Origin: Candidatus Gastranaerophilales bacterium
GTDB lineage: Bacteria > Cyanobacteriota > Vampirovibrionia > Gastranaerophilales > Gastranaerophilaceae
Length of the DNA: 64,000 nt
NCBI GenBank assembly: GCA_944324385.1
Contig: CALUWD010000004.1
Coordinates: 1 to 64,000 of the forward strand
Reading direction: 5' to 3'
Shown here: positions 26,574 to 35,373 of the stretch, piece by piece
How positions within the stretch are numbered: the first letter of the stretch is position 1
How the letters are laid out: each line of letters begins with the position of its first letter
Program-made: the position numbers and the translations under genes
Notes under the pieces: model-generated
The model's input: the letters and a program-made list of their open reading frames with translations, nothing else
Told to the model about the DNA's origin: nothing
Databases searched by the model: none

Positions 26574-27323
26574 GTGGAAATTCAAAAAAATTCAGAACTT
26601 TTTTTAAACAATATTTATGCACTACCTTTGTGGGTAAGACAGGTTGTTTACCTCAAAACAGAGCAAAGGCTTTCTGAAGAGCTGGACGATTTTTTAGAAT
26701 TACTAAGCCCAAAAGAGCCATTGCAATTTTTAGTTCCAGAGCTAACTTTTAAAGGCAAGCGTGAACTTGAGGAAAGAGCTCATAATTTTAGTGAGCAGTT
26801 CTATGTATTTTTAGAAAATTGTAAAGATGGTTTTGATATTTTTGAAATTACCTTAAGGAATTTTTGGACACTTTCAGAAACTGCTGGTATTTTTGTGCGT
26901 GCAGTTGAAAAAGAGTATATTGAAATTCCAAGTTGTGAGAGCAATTATGTAATAATTCAATTTCTTGCTAATAAAATTAGGACAGGCGAACTTTTAAAAA
27001 GACTTGGCAAAATTGATGTTATTCAGCTAGAAAATGCTATTCGTGAACAGAAAAGAAAAGCTGAAGCTGGAAAAAATATGCGTATAGCTGATGTGATGAT
27101 AGAGTTGGGCTATATTACAGAAAAAGATGTTAAAATTATCTTGCTTTTTAAAGATGAGTCCAAAAAACGCTTTATTATGAGCTTAGGACTTGCTTCTTTG
27201 AAAATGGATAATCCTGCTACAGTTTCGCAGGTTTATCAGAATATGCAAAAAGAATTAAAGCGCCTAGAGCAAGAAAATAGAATTCTCAAGGCGAGATTGA
27301 AAAAGCTTTTAAATATTCAATAA
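26574..27323 (+). CDS. MshEN/GspE-N-like domain protein with C-terminal coiled coil
   Basis: 249 residues, GTG start with AGTGGGG upstream. Residues 138-190 (RTGELLKRLGKIDVIQLENAIREQ, then IADVMIELGYITEKDV) show the double L-x-x-x-G-x-I-t pattern of the N-terminal domain of type II secretion/MshE ATPases, a domain that binds c-di-GMP in MshEN proteins. There is no ATPase domain. The last 35 residues form a Lys/Glu-rich coiled coil. The N-terminal 130 residues are unknown. It sits beside the flagellar operon and a few kilobases from two HD-GYP genes, so a c-di-GMP effector role is possible but unproven. It is cotranscribed with the next gene (3-bp gap). Confidence 0.65.
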   Translation: MEIQKNSELFLNNIYALPLWVRQVVYLKTEQRLSEELDDFLELLSPKEPLQFLVPELTFKGKRELEERAHNFSEQFYVFLENCKDGFDIFEITLRNFWTLSETAGIFVRAVEKEYIEIPSCESNYVIIQFLANKIRTGELLKRLGKIDVIQLENAIREQKRKAEAGKNMRIADVMIELGYITEKDVKIILLFKDESKKRFIMSLGLASLKMDNPATVSQVYQNMQKELKRLEQENRILKARLKKLLNIQ

Positions 27324-27326
27324 ATT

Positions 27327-28265
27327 ATGATTAATATTAACCCTGCAAAACTTCTTTATTCGAAACGAGGCAATGTTATTGATGAAGAATATTTTGGCTT
27401 TATTTTTTTGTATGACAATTTTTCTTTATTAAAAAAAATAGGTCAGGATAACGGTGCAAAATTTTATTTGCGTTCACTTTCAAAACCTGTGCAAGCAAGT
27501 ATAATGCAAGACTTTAATGTTGTTGAGAAATTGGGCTTAACACAAGAAGAAATTGCAATATGTTGTGCCTCTCACAGCGGTACAAATATTCATATTTCTT
27601 TGGTGCGCTCAATTTTAGCAAAAGCTGGACTTGATGAAAGTTTTTTGTTGTGCCCTTGCGCAACTCCTCTTGATATAAAGGATTTTGACGGTATAAAAAA
27701 ACCCATATATCACAATTGCAGTGCAAAACATACGCTAATGCTGGCTATATCGAAATTAAATTCTTGGGATTTAAAAAAATATACTGATGTAGACCATCCT
27801 TTGCAGAAATTGATTTACAAAAGGCATATTGAATTGAGCGGTGCATCAAAGGCGGGAATTTCGTACGATGGTTGCTCAACACCTGTTTTTGCCTTAAGTA
27901 TGTCTGAAATTGCGCAAATGTTTTTTAATTTATTTAAAAAATGCGATTTTATTACCAATGCAATGTTAAATAACCCATATATTTTAGGTGGGAATGACAG
28001 ACTTGATACTGAAATAATTGAATTAGGTGAAAAAAATCTTGTAGCAAAGGTTGGAGCAGGCGGATTTTTGCTTGTTTATAATATCAAAGAGGATAAAATT
28101 TTAATTATTAAAATGTCTCAAAATAATAATTTGCCAAGGAGAATTGTTGCGCTTAATGTTCTTTATGAAATGGGTTGGATAAAGGAAAATCCAGCGCCAG
28201 AGCACTTTTGTAACGATGTAGGCAAAATGGTTGGTGACTATGTTTGTAATTTTTCTTTTTTGTAA
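27327..28265 (+). CDS. Asparaginase II family (thermolabile L-asparaginase type)
   Basis: 312 residues of the Asparaginase_II family (PF06089 type). The family motifs RSLSKPVQAS near residue 50, CCASHSGTNIHISLV near 80, HNCSAKHTLML near 131 and YDGCSTPVFAL near 175 are all visible and in order. It would hydrolyse asparagine to aspartate and ammonia in the cytoplasm. It is distinct from the AnsA/AnsB fold. No independent ribosome binding site is obvious; it follows the MshEN-like gene directly. Confidence 0.85.
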   Translation: MININPAKLLYSKRGNVIDEEYFGFIFLYDNFSLLKKIGQDNGAKFYLRSLSKPVQASIMQDFNVVEKLGLTQEEIAICCASHSGTNIHISLVRSILAKAGLDESFLLCPCATPLDIKDFDGIKKPIYHNCSAKHTLMLAISKLNSWDLKKYTDVDHPLQKLIYKRHIELSGASKAGISYDGCSTPVFALSMSEIAQMFFNLFKKCDFITNAMLNNPYILGGNDRLDTEIIELGEKNLVAKVGAGGFLLVYNIKEDKILIIKMSQNNNLPRRIVALNVLYEMGWIKENPAPEHFCNDVGKMVGDYVCNFSFL

Positions 28266-28295
28266 CATAGTATAGAATTTTTTTTCTATGCGCGT

Positions 28296-28301
28296 TAAAA
28301 T
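28296..28301 (+). promoter_or_regulatory. -10 box of the ftsB-like gene, leaderless spacing
   Basis: TAAAAT, then CACTCT, then the ATG at 28308. Confidence 0.55.
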
Positions 28302-28307
28302 CACTCT

Positions 28308-28772
28308 ATGCAGATGGAAAATTTTAAAACATTAAATAAGGATAATTTAAGGCAAAAAGTTAGAAAAAACCAGAAAAAAAAGACTACAAGGGTGCGTTTT
28401 TATCACTCTTTTTTAACTATTGTTTTGATATTGTGCGTCTTCCAGATTAGCTATAGCGCACTTTTAAACATATCAAAGATAGTTGTTTATCATGGCAAGA
28501 TTATAAAATCCCGCGAATTGTTGTCTGAAGCACAAAAGAGGAATAAAACCCTTAAAAAAGAAGTTGAAAACTTTAATTCAATGGAAAAAGTTGAGTCTAT
28601 TGCAAGAAATAACTTAAAAATGGCTGCAAAAAATGAGGTTTTGGTTATAATTAACGAGCCTGAGCAAGTTAAGCGCAAACCAAAAACCCTCAAAGAAAAA
28701 ATCGTTTTTTACTTTGAGCAGAATGTGGCAAGCAAATTTAATATGAACGAAAATAACCCGTTTCCGAATTAA
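28308..28772 (+). CDS. Septum formation initiator (FtsB/DivIC-type) protein
   Basis: 154 residues. A basic N-terminus of about 30 residues is followed by one membrane helix (SFLTIVLILCVFQISYSALL), a coiled coil (KSRELLSEAQKRNKTLKKEVE) and the conserved region SMEKVESIARNNLKMAAKNEVLVII. That is the FtsB/DivIC layout, which links late division proteins. A basic C-terminal extension of about 40 residues is extra. The -10 lies 6 bases from the ATG. Confidence 0.8.
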   Translation: MQMENFKTLNKDNLRQKVRKNQKKKTTRVRFYHSFLTIVLILCVFQISYSALLNISKIVVYHGKIIKSRELLSEAQKRNKTLKKEVENFNSMEKVESIARNNLKMAAKNEVLVIINEPEQVKRKPKTLKEKIVFYFEQNVASKFNMNENNPFPN

Positions 28773-28928
28773 TTATTTAATTAACATAATATTTGGTGTA
28801 AAGCCTAGTTGCGAATTTAAGGAATTTATTGCAGCACTTGCAAGCCTGCGACGTTTTTTTGCCCCTTTTAACATAAGTTCAACACACTCAAGAGAATTAC
28901 TCATTGGTTTTTGCACTTTTTTAAGCAT
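28773..28928 (-). CDS. Candidate 51-residue basic protein
   Basis: An open frame of 51 codons fills the gap between the ftsB-like gene and glutaredoxin. It starts MLKKVQKPMSNSLECVELML, has a KGAKKRRR cluster in the middle and ends LGFTPNIMLIK. AAGGA lies about ten bases before the ATG. Its stop abuts the ftsB stop exactly (TAATTA), the same arrangement seen at other convergent pairs here. The basic patch could bind nucleic acid, but no family is recognised. Confidence 0.5.
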   Translation of the reverse strand: MLKKVQKPMSNSLECVELMLKGAKKRRRLASAAINSLNSQLGFTPNIMLIK

Positions 28929-29008
28929 AAAATAATCGTCCTTATCCTATGCTTAAAATATCGACAAAAAGGCTATTTTTCTTTAGTTTTTGTTACAAAG
29001 TTTTACAA

Positions 29009-29260
29009 TTAAAATTTAATTTCGCCATTATTGTAAGCTTCCATTAAATCTGTATATCCGCCGATTCTTTTGCCATCAATTATTATTTGTGGAACTGTAA
29101 CGTCGCCTTTTATATTGTACATTTCGCCAAGTTTTTTGCGCCAAGTGTCTTCATTGTCATCAATTCTTGTGCGCTTGTAATTTACTTTGTGTTCGTCTAA
29201 AAAAGCAATTGCTTTCTTGCAAAATGGGCAATAATCAACAGTGTAAATTTCTACATTCAT
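29009..29260 (-). CDS. grxC: Glutaredoxin
   Basis: 83 residues with the active site YCPFCKKA at residues 10-17 (CPFC rather than the usual CPYC), TVPQIIIDGKRIGGYTDL as the glutathione-binding half and normal length. It reduces disulfides using glutathione or a related thiol. Its start overlaps the stop of the upstream TPR gene by four bases. Confidence 0.9.
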   Translation of the reverse strand: MNVEIYTVDYCPFCKKAIAFLDEHKVNYKRTRIDDNEDTWRKKLGEMYNIKGDVTVPQIIIDGKRIGGYTDLMEAYNNGEIKF

Positions 29261-29718
29261 TTTTCTATCCTTTTTAAAACTTTCTCTACGCTCTCTTTTT
29301 CATCTTCAGCTATATCAAGTTTTAAATAGTCATTGAAATATTCAATTGCGCTTTCAATGTCATTTCTTGCCATAAAAAGCATGCCTAATTTTTTGTAGGC
29401 AAAGGGAAATTTCTCATTGATTGTAATTGCTTTTAAATATGCGCCAATTGCTTTATCTAATTGGTCGTTGCACTCGTAAGCTTCACCTAAGTTGTAGTAT
29501 ATTATTGCACTCTGGTGATGTTTTATAAGTTCCTCATAATTTGCAACCGCACTTGAATAATCACCGAGTTCAAATTGCAGTCTTGCGTATTCATAAAAAA
29601 GCTCCCAATTATCAGGTTCTTTTTCTTGCGCAACCTCTAGTGCTTCAAAAGCATCGTCATATCTGCAATCGTTTATAAGTTCTCTTATGTAATCTATTCT
29701 TGAAAGTTCGTTTTTCAT
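29257..29718 (-). CDS. Small TPR protein
   Basis: 153 residues with about four TPR units (WELFYEYARLQFELGDYSSAVANYEEL, IYYNLGEAYECNDQLDKAIGAYLKA, YKKLGMLFMARNDIESAIEYF). There is no signal peptide. It forms a two-gene unit with glutaredoxin. TATAAT on the minus strand lies 8 bases before the ATG, so the leader would be only about 2 bases; no Shine-Dalgarno is seen. Confidence 0.88.
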   Translation of the reverse strand: MKNELSRIDYIRELINDCRYDDAFEALEVAQEKEPDNWELFYEYARLQFELGDYSSAVANYEELIKHHQSAIIYYNLGEAYECNDQLDKAIGAYLKAITINEKFPFAYKKLGMLFMARNDIESAIEYFNDYLKLDIAEDEKESVEKVLKRIEK

Positions 29719-29760
29719 ATGGTTTAATTATATAGCAAATACAAAAAATAAGGAAATAGT

Positions 29761-30555
29761 ATGTCAGGACATTCTAAGTGGGCAAATATTAAACACAAAA
29801 AGGCTAAAACAGACGCTGCAAAAGGCGTGAGTTTTGCCAAATTTTCAAGAGAAATAATTATTGCAGCTAAAATTGGCGGTGCGGATATAAATGGCAACTT
29901 TAGGCTAAGAACTGCTGTCGAAAAGGCTAAGGCAGGCGGTTTGCCTAATGATACAATTAAAAGAGCAATCGAAAAAGGCGCAGGCGGCGGTAGTAATGAA
30001 AATTATGAAGAAATTACTTACGAAGGCTACGGCGCAGGCGGAGTTGCAGTGTTTATTGAAGCTGCAACAGATAACCGCAACAGAACTGCAGGAGATGTTC
30101 GAAGCTACTTTACAAAATTTGGCGGTAATTTAGGTGAAACAGGCTGTGTAGGTTGGATATTTGAGCCTGTGGGTGAAATTATAATAGAAATTCCAAAAGC
30201 CCCTGATAAGAAATCAAAAGAAGAAGTTAAAATGTTTACATTTGACGAGCTTTTTGAGGACTGTATGGAATTTGATCCAAAAGATGTTGTTGAAGAAGAT
30301 GGTGAGTATAAAATTACAACAACCGTTGAAGGCTTCCAGTCAACCGTTGAGGGATTAGAGAAATTAGGTTATAAGCTAAAAAGTTCTGATTTAACAAGAA
30401 TCCCTTCAAATTCTTGTGAGGTAACAGACCCTGCAATAGTTAGAAAAGTTATGCTTTTGCTTGAAAAATTGGAAGAACATGACGATGTTCAAAATGTTTA
30501 TTCTAATTTTGAAGCGGATGAGGATTTGATTAATCAAGTGGCGCAAAATCTCTGA
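29761..30555 (+). CDS. yebC: YebC/PmpR family (TACO1) protein
   Basis: 264 residues. MSGHSKWANIKHKKAKTDA is the invariant family start, followed by GGLPNDTIKRAIEKGAGG and GGNLGETGCVGWIF. Members act as transcriptional regulators or help ribosomes pass proline-rich stretches. AAGGA precedes the ATG. An insertion of about 15 residues (KAPDKKSKEEVKMF) sits in the third domain. Its last 26 bp overlap the end of comEC. Confidence 0.93.
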   Translation: MSGHSKWANIKHKKAKTDAAKGVSFAKFSREIIIAAKIGGADINGNFRLRTAVEKAKAGGLPNDTIKRAIEKGAGGGSNENYEEITYEGYGAGGVAVFIEAATDNRNRTAGDVRSYFTKFGGNLGETGCVGWIFEPVGEIIIEIPKAPDKKSKEEVKMFTFDELFEDCMEFDPKDVVEEDGEYKITTTVEGFQSTVEGLEKLGYKLKSSDLTRIPSNSCEVTDPAIVRKVMLLLEKLEEHDDVQNVYSNFEADEDLINQVAQNL

Positions 30556-33001
30556 TTCTGCTTTTATAATTTTCAACTTTACAAAGACCTTTTTGGCAAT
30601 TTGAAATTTTAATTGCACCAAGGTCTTTTGTAGTATAAATCTTGCTTTTGCTGGCTTTTAGAAATTCAAGTGTTTCAGGGGATGGGTGACCGTAAATATT
30701 GTAACCTGTTGAAATTATTGTATAGCGTGGATTTAGCCTGTTTAGCATTTCTTTGTTTACAACATCTTTTGCACCATGGTGTCCTATTTTAAAAATATCA
30801 ATACTGCCAAGGTTGTTTTTGTATTTTTCATACCCTAAAACTCCGGAATCACCCATAAATAAAGCGCTTGCATTATTTGAGTTCACAAGCGTGATAATAG
30901 AATTTTCGTTATCAATTTTATCAGTTTTGCCTGAAAGATTTGCACTGAATGTTTTTATACTGAAATCGTTTTCTTTGTATATAATCTCATTATTCTTTGC
31001 GACAAAATATTTAATCTGCTTGTCTTTTAAAATATTTATAATTTCTATCCCCTTACTTTCATGTGGATTTGAATTTTGTATATAAACCTTGTTAACTTTT
31101 AAATCATTTAAAATATCTTTTGCACCACCGCAATGATCAGCATCAAAGTGAGTAATAATAAGCAATTCAAGCTCTCTAATATTTTTATCTTTAAAATACT
31201 CCTCCATTATTGTTTTAGCATTTGAAACCCCTCTATATGGTGCCATTGCAGTATCTATCATTACATATTTACCCTTTGGGGTTTTAAGTATTGCACTGTC
31301 TGCGTTTCCAACATCAAAAACAATTATCTCAAAGTCTTTTGAGGGAATTTTTGTAAACGTTGCAAGAAATATAAAAATTACTGTAAAAGAGAGCAGGAGT
31401 AATTTTTTATTTTTAAAATTCTCTTTTACATTTTCTACAATAAGTACTAAAATGCACCAAAACAGAATTATTTGAAAGCAGCTTGGAGAGGGCATTGTAA
31501 GAATTGAATATTTAAGAGATGAAAAGAACTGCGAAATTTTTACAAGCAAAATAAGAAACGGATTAATTATAAAATCAAAAACAGGAATTATCTTATCCCC
31601 AATAAATGGTAGTGCGCTAAAAATTGAACTTATAAAGCCTAAAAAGCTTACAAGACCTATAAAAGGTACGACACAAAGATTAGCAAGCAAGCTCCAAGGA
31701 GTAAAAGTATTAAAATAATACATTTGTAATGGCGCAACATAAAACTGTGCGCAAAGTGGTACTAACACTACTGCCAGTAAAAATTTTGGCGAAAAGCTCA
31801 TAAGAATTATTTTAATAAATTTTGGATAATCCTTTATTTTTGCAATATATTCTTTGTTTTTGGCGTTTAATTTTTCACAAATCGGCTCAATAGTTACAAT
31901 AAGACCTATTGTTACAATAAAAGAAAGCTGAAAACCTACATCGCAAAACATTTTTGGGTCAAATAGCAGCATTACAAGACCGACAAAGAAAATAAGCGCA
32001 ACAGGTTTTGCTTCTCTATCTATTAACTTGCCCAAAAGTACAAATAGTAGCATAATCGCTGCTCTTAAAACAGGCGGTGGAAAACCTGTTGTAAAGGTGT
32101 ATAAAATTATAAAAAACACTCCGCCCCAAATTGAAATAACATAAGGCAATTTAAAAATATTTTGAGCTAAAAACCACCAAATACCAAAAATTAACGCAAC
32201 ATTTAAACCACTAGCTGCAAGTAAGTGTAAAAGACCTGAATTTATAAAGCTTTGTTTTATTTCGTCAGGCGGGTTAATTGCTTCATTGCCAAAGACTATA
32301 CCACCTAAAATCTCTAACTGCGGGCTTTTTACATATTTTGCATGTTTTTGGGTAATTTCTTTTCTTATGGTATCAGTTTTTTGAACTAAAAACAGATAAA
32401 ATTCATCTAAATTGCTAAAACTATCTGCTTTCTTTATTATTTTAAAATTTTCACCTTCGGAATATAAAATTGAAAAAGTATCTTTATATTTTAAATATTT
32501 TGCATAATCAAACTGCGAGGGATTTGTGGCACTTTTTGGCGGTCGAATGTTGCCTGTTATAATTATTGTGTCGCCAACTTGAATTTTGTTGAAATGCTTT
32601 CCAAAATCGTTAATTACAACGAGTGTTCTTGTGTCTTTTAAATTGTAATTCTTTTCTTTGAATAAAATATTTTCTACATCAAAATAAAATTTTGCGCGCG
32701 TCCCCTCTTTTGAAATTTGTAAAATTGAGCGCACTTTGCCTTGAGCTTGTATATTATTTAAGCGTTCATTAAAAAGTGAATCGTAGTCTTTTATTTGGAA
32801 ACCGGCGTTATAAAAGCCTAAGCAAAATGCAAGAAAAATTAATATAGAATATTTTGGTTTGATTAAATTTAAAAATATTGCCACAATAGTACAAATAGTT
32901 GCAATGGCAGCAAAAAGCTGTACACACTCAAAAATTTGTGCGCAAATACCAAAAACATAAAATAATGAAATTAAAACAATTAAAATGGTTTTAAGATTCA
33001 T
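30530..33001 (-). CDS. comEC: DNA uptake channel ComEC/Rec2
   Basis: 823 residues. N-terminal membrane helices and a DUF4131-like domain (about 30-190) are followed by the Competence core (INSGLLHLLAASGLNVALIF near 230, and about ten helices). A C-terminal metallo-beta-lactamase domain has THFDADHCGG near residue 616. ComEC forms the inner-membrane channel for single-stranded DNA during transformation, and its C-terminal domain may degrade the non-transferred strand. All expected parts are present, so uptake capacity is plausible, although no comEA or pilus gene is in the window. Confidence 0.93.
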   Translation of the reverse strand: MNLKTILIVLISLFYVFGICAQIFECVQLFAAIATICTIVAIFLNLIKPKYSILIFLAFCLGFYNAGFQIKDYDSLFNERLNNIQAQGKVRSILQISKEGTRAKFYFDVENILFKEKNYNLKDTRTLVVINDFGKHFNKIQVGDTIIITGNIRPPKSATNPSQFDYAKYLKYKDTFSILYSEGENFKIIKKADSFSNLDEFYLFLVQKTDTIRKEITQKHAKYVKSPQLEILGGIVFGNEAINPPDEIKQSFINSGLLHLLAASGLNVALIFGIWWFLAQNIFKLPYVISIWGGVFFIILYTFTTGFPPPVLRAAIMLLFVLLGKLIDREAKPVALIFFVGLVMLLFDPKMFCDVGFQLSFIVTIGLIVTIEPICEKLNAKNKEYIAKIKDYPKFIKIILMSFSPKFLLAVVLVPLCAQFYVAPLQMYYFNTFTPWSLLANLCVVPFIGLVSFLGFISSIFSALPFIGDKIIPVFDFIINPFLILLVKISQFFSSLKYSILTMPSPSCFQIILFWCILVLIVENVKENFKNKKLLLLSFTVIFIFLATFTKIPSKDFEIIVFDVGNADSAILKTPKGKYVMIDTAMAPYRGVSNAKTIMEEYFKDKNIRELELLIITHFDADHCGGAKDILNDLKVNKVYIQNSNPHESKGIEIINILKDKQIKYFVAKNNEIIYKENDFSIKTFSANLSGKTDKIDNENSIITLVNSNNASALFMGDSGVLGYEKYKNNLGSIDIFKIGHHGAKDVVNKEMLNRLNPRYTIISTGYNIYGHPSPETLEFLKASKSKIYTTKDLGAIKISNCQKGLCKVENYKSRIRDFAPLD

Positions 33002-33043
33002 TTTCCTAAAACCATTTTAATTATAATTCAAATTTTAAACAAA

Positions 33044-33913
33044 TTAATTAATTATTGTAACACCAATTCCACCTTGTGTTGATTTTAAATCTTTGTAATA
33101 TTGACCGTCGGTGTAGTACATTTCATCGCCGCTGTTGTCTTTGAATATGTCGCGATAATATGTGTTGTTGCTCTGTTGTGGCGCAGGGTAGTAAAAATTT
33201 TGCCCTTGGTTTTGATATGGTTGATAAGCGCCGTTGTACATATTATTTGCACTGTACGGTTGATACGAGGGGAAAGAATTAACGCTTGGCGAAAATCCTG
33301 TCATGCCACCTGATGAAAACATGTTAAAGGCATTTTTTATAGCATTTTTAAAACCGTTTTGTGGTTGATAAGGGTCATTTTGAAAGTTTTGATAAGGCAT
33401 TTGTGCCAGCTGTCTTGATTGGTCTTCAAGGCTTGAACTTGCGACTTTAAGCGTTTCAATTCTTGAAGTTAAATTTCCGCTTTGATTTGCACCTAAAATA
33501 GACCTTTCAAGTCTTTGTATGCGGCTTTGCGTATCTTCATTGTTATAGGTTTTGTTAAATATTTTCTTTTCTAATGAGGCAAGCGTGTTTTTATCTTTTC
33601 TGCTTATACTTTTTTCATCAAGCGTGTTTTCTATAGCTTCGACTCTTTGAGCTAGCGATAAATTGGAATAGTCCTTTTTATAAAGTTTGCTCTCAAGTCT
33701 GTTTAACCTTATTTCAATTGGTTCATCTTCAAATGTCCTATTAAAGGCTAATTTTTCTATTTCGCTAATTTTAGGGTAGCTTGCGCTGTTTGGTACAAAT
33801 TCTGTCCCGTCAGGGTTTCTGTACTTGACCTCTGGCAAGTTGTCAATTACAATTTCGCAATATGCGCTTTGAATTGATAGTAAAATAGTTAAACATAAAA
33901 TTAATTTTTTCAT
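33044..33913 (-). CDS. Secreted protein with three 22-residue repeats and Gln/Tyr/Pro-rich tail
   Basis: 289 residues with a signal peptide (MKKLILCLTILLSIQSAYC). Three repeats of about 22 residues lie at 56-77, 77-98 and 118-140, sharing aromatic-x-K/R-x-aromatic, then R-L/I-x-x-L-E-x-x-L. The C-terminal half is disordered and rich in Asn, Gln, Tyr and Pro. No enzyme domain is visible. The repeats may form helical pairs on the cell surface; this is a guess. It is followed in the minus direction by comEC and preceded by another secreted protein. Confidence 0.75.
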   Translation of the reverse strand: MKKLILCLTILLSIQSAYCEIVIDNLPEVKYRNPDGTEFVPNSASYPKISEIEKLAFNRTFEDEPIEIRLNRLESKLYKKDYSNLSLAQRVEAIENTLDEKSISRKDKNTLASLEKKIFNKTYNNEDTQSRIQRLERSILGANQSGNLTSRIETLKVASSSLEDQSRQLAQMPYQNFQNDPYQPQNGFKNAIKNAFNMFSSGGMTGFSPSVNSFPSYQPYSANNMYNGAYQPYQNQGQNFYYPAPQQSNNTYYRDIFKDNSGDEMYYTDGQYYKDLKSTQGGIGVTIIN

Positions 33914-33951
33914 AATCTGAGCATAGGACTTAAAATATTTTTTTCATCACC

Positions 33952-34677
33952 CTATTGGGCATTACCTATCTCAAATATTGTTCTCTCTATTTCATTTAAT
34001 AGTGCTGCAGATTGTTCTTTTATATTTTTTGGCGCGTAGACACTGTCTTGAATGGGCATGTAGCGCGAGTAAAAGTTTGCGTCAAATTTTAAATTGCCCA
34101 ATACTTTTGCACTGTAGTTTACATGCCTTACAGCGTAATAGCTGTTGGTTTGAGCGTATGCGCTATATTGATATTTTTTTTCAAGATTTGTTGTTTGTAA
34201 ATCCAATACATTAACATTTGCGTTAAAAAACTGAATTGAGGCGTCATTTTTTATGCACTCTCTCAATTTTTCAAGAGTTTCTTTTATTTTCATTAAATCA
34301 TTTACATAGTCTGAATTTTTATCTTTTTTTATAATTACATCTAAAAACAGTGGGTCATTCAAGGGAGCATCAAGTAAAAGCCCGTTTTTTAGGTCTTTTT
34401 CACTGTATTGTTTTTGAGGTATAGTCTGAGTCGCCTCTTTTTTGTGCTCAAAATCTTTGTTTATATCTGGAATTGTGCCGTAATAACCTTTGCCCTCAAG
34501 ATTTACATCCGGTTTTTTATCTCTTTTAAAAAAGTTTGTTATTTTACTTATAATGCTTTCTTTTTTTGGTTGATTATAAGTGCCATTGGGGTTAATTATG
34601 GTGTCGTCATTCGCACAAAAAGCTTGCGAATTAAAAAATGCAAAAAATATAAAAATGACCAAAAAAATCTTTTTCAT
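33952..34677 (-). CDS. Secreted protein of unknown function
   Basis: 241 residues. The signal peptide MKKIFLVIFIFFAFFNSQAFC may be cleaved after the cysteine or the alanine. The mature part has a polar linker and then a helical region rich in Asn and Tyr (LEKKYQYSAYAQTNSYYAVRHVNYSAKV). I do not recognise a family. TATAAT on the minus strand lies 7 bases before the ATG, so the leader would be about one base. Confidence 0.7.
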   Translation of the reverse strand: MKKIFLVIFIFFAFFNSQAFCANDDTIINPNGTYNQPKKESIISKITNFFKRDKKPDVNLEGKGYYGTIPDINKDFEHKKEATQTIPQKQYSEKDLKNGLLLDAPLNDPLFLDVIIKKDKNSDYVNDLMKIKETLEKLRECIKNDASIQFFNANVNVLDLQTTNLEKKYQYSAYAQTNSYYAVRHVNYSAKVLGNLKFDANFYSRYMPIQDSVYAPKNIKEQSAALLNEIERTIFEIGNAQ

Positions 34678-34714
34678 ATATTAGATTATACTTTTTTATT
34701 AAAAAAAGACAAAA

Positions 34715-35269
34715 TCAGAAATGTTTTTTATTATATTTGTTCTGCACGTTTGTAATATCTGTTTTTAAATACTCCTCAATTGCATCAGCTGCCAAAGTAG
34801 TTACTTTATCAAGTTTTTCTTTTTCATCTTCTCTAAAATTAGCAAGTACAAAATTCTCAACAGGCATGTTTTCAATCAAAGGTCCAATTCCAACCTTTAG
34901 CCTGTCAAAATCAGATGAGCCAACTAAATTTATTATTGATTTTAGTCCGTTATGACCGCCATCAGAACCGTTTTTTCGAAATCTTAATGTACCAAGTTCA
35001 AGCGTAAAATCGTCACAAATCACAATAAAATCTCGAACAGTTAGTTTGTAAAAATTCATAAGTTCAACAACTGCACGCCCTGATAAATTCATATAAGTTT
35101 TTGGCAAAAGATATAAAACATCACCTTTTTTGCCAAAAAAAGATTGAAATTTTTCGCTTAATGTTACACTGTTTTTCTCAAGCAATTTATCAACCACCAT
35201 AAAGCCAATGTTGTGGCGAGTTTTAAGGTATTTAACCTCCGGATTTCCTAAACCAATAATGGCTTTCAT
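34715..35269 (-). CDS. pth: Peptidyl-tRNA hydrolase
   Basis: 184 residues, standard length. IGLGNPEVKYLKTRHNIGFMVVD contains the catalytic His of HNIG and the substrate Asn. LLPKTYMNLSGRAV, ICDDFTLELGTLRFRKNGSDGGHNGLKSI are the other family signatures. It recycles peptidyl-tRNAs dropped from ribosomes. AAAGG precedes the ATG. Confidence 0.95.
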   Translation of the reverse strand: MKAIIGLGNPEVKYLKTRHNIGFMVVDKLLEKNSVTLSEKFQSFFGKKGDVLYLLPKTYMNLSGRAVVELMNFYKLTVRDFIVICDDFTLELGTLRFRKNGSDGGHNGLKSIINLVGSSDFDRLKVGIGPLIENMPVENFVLANFREDEKEKLDKVTTLAADAIEEYLKTDITNVQNKYNKKHF

Positions 35270-35373
35270 TTTTTACCTTTCTTTATATTTATCCTTTTGT
35301 GTACTCTTTTTGCTAATTAAAAAAAAGAGCTTTAGGGTTATCTGTAAAATATCATATTAGACGGAGTTGAATT

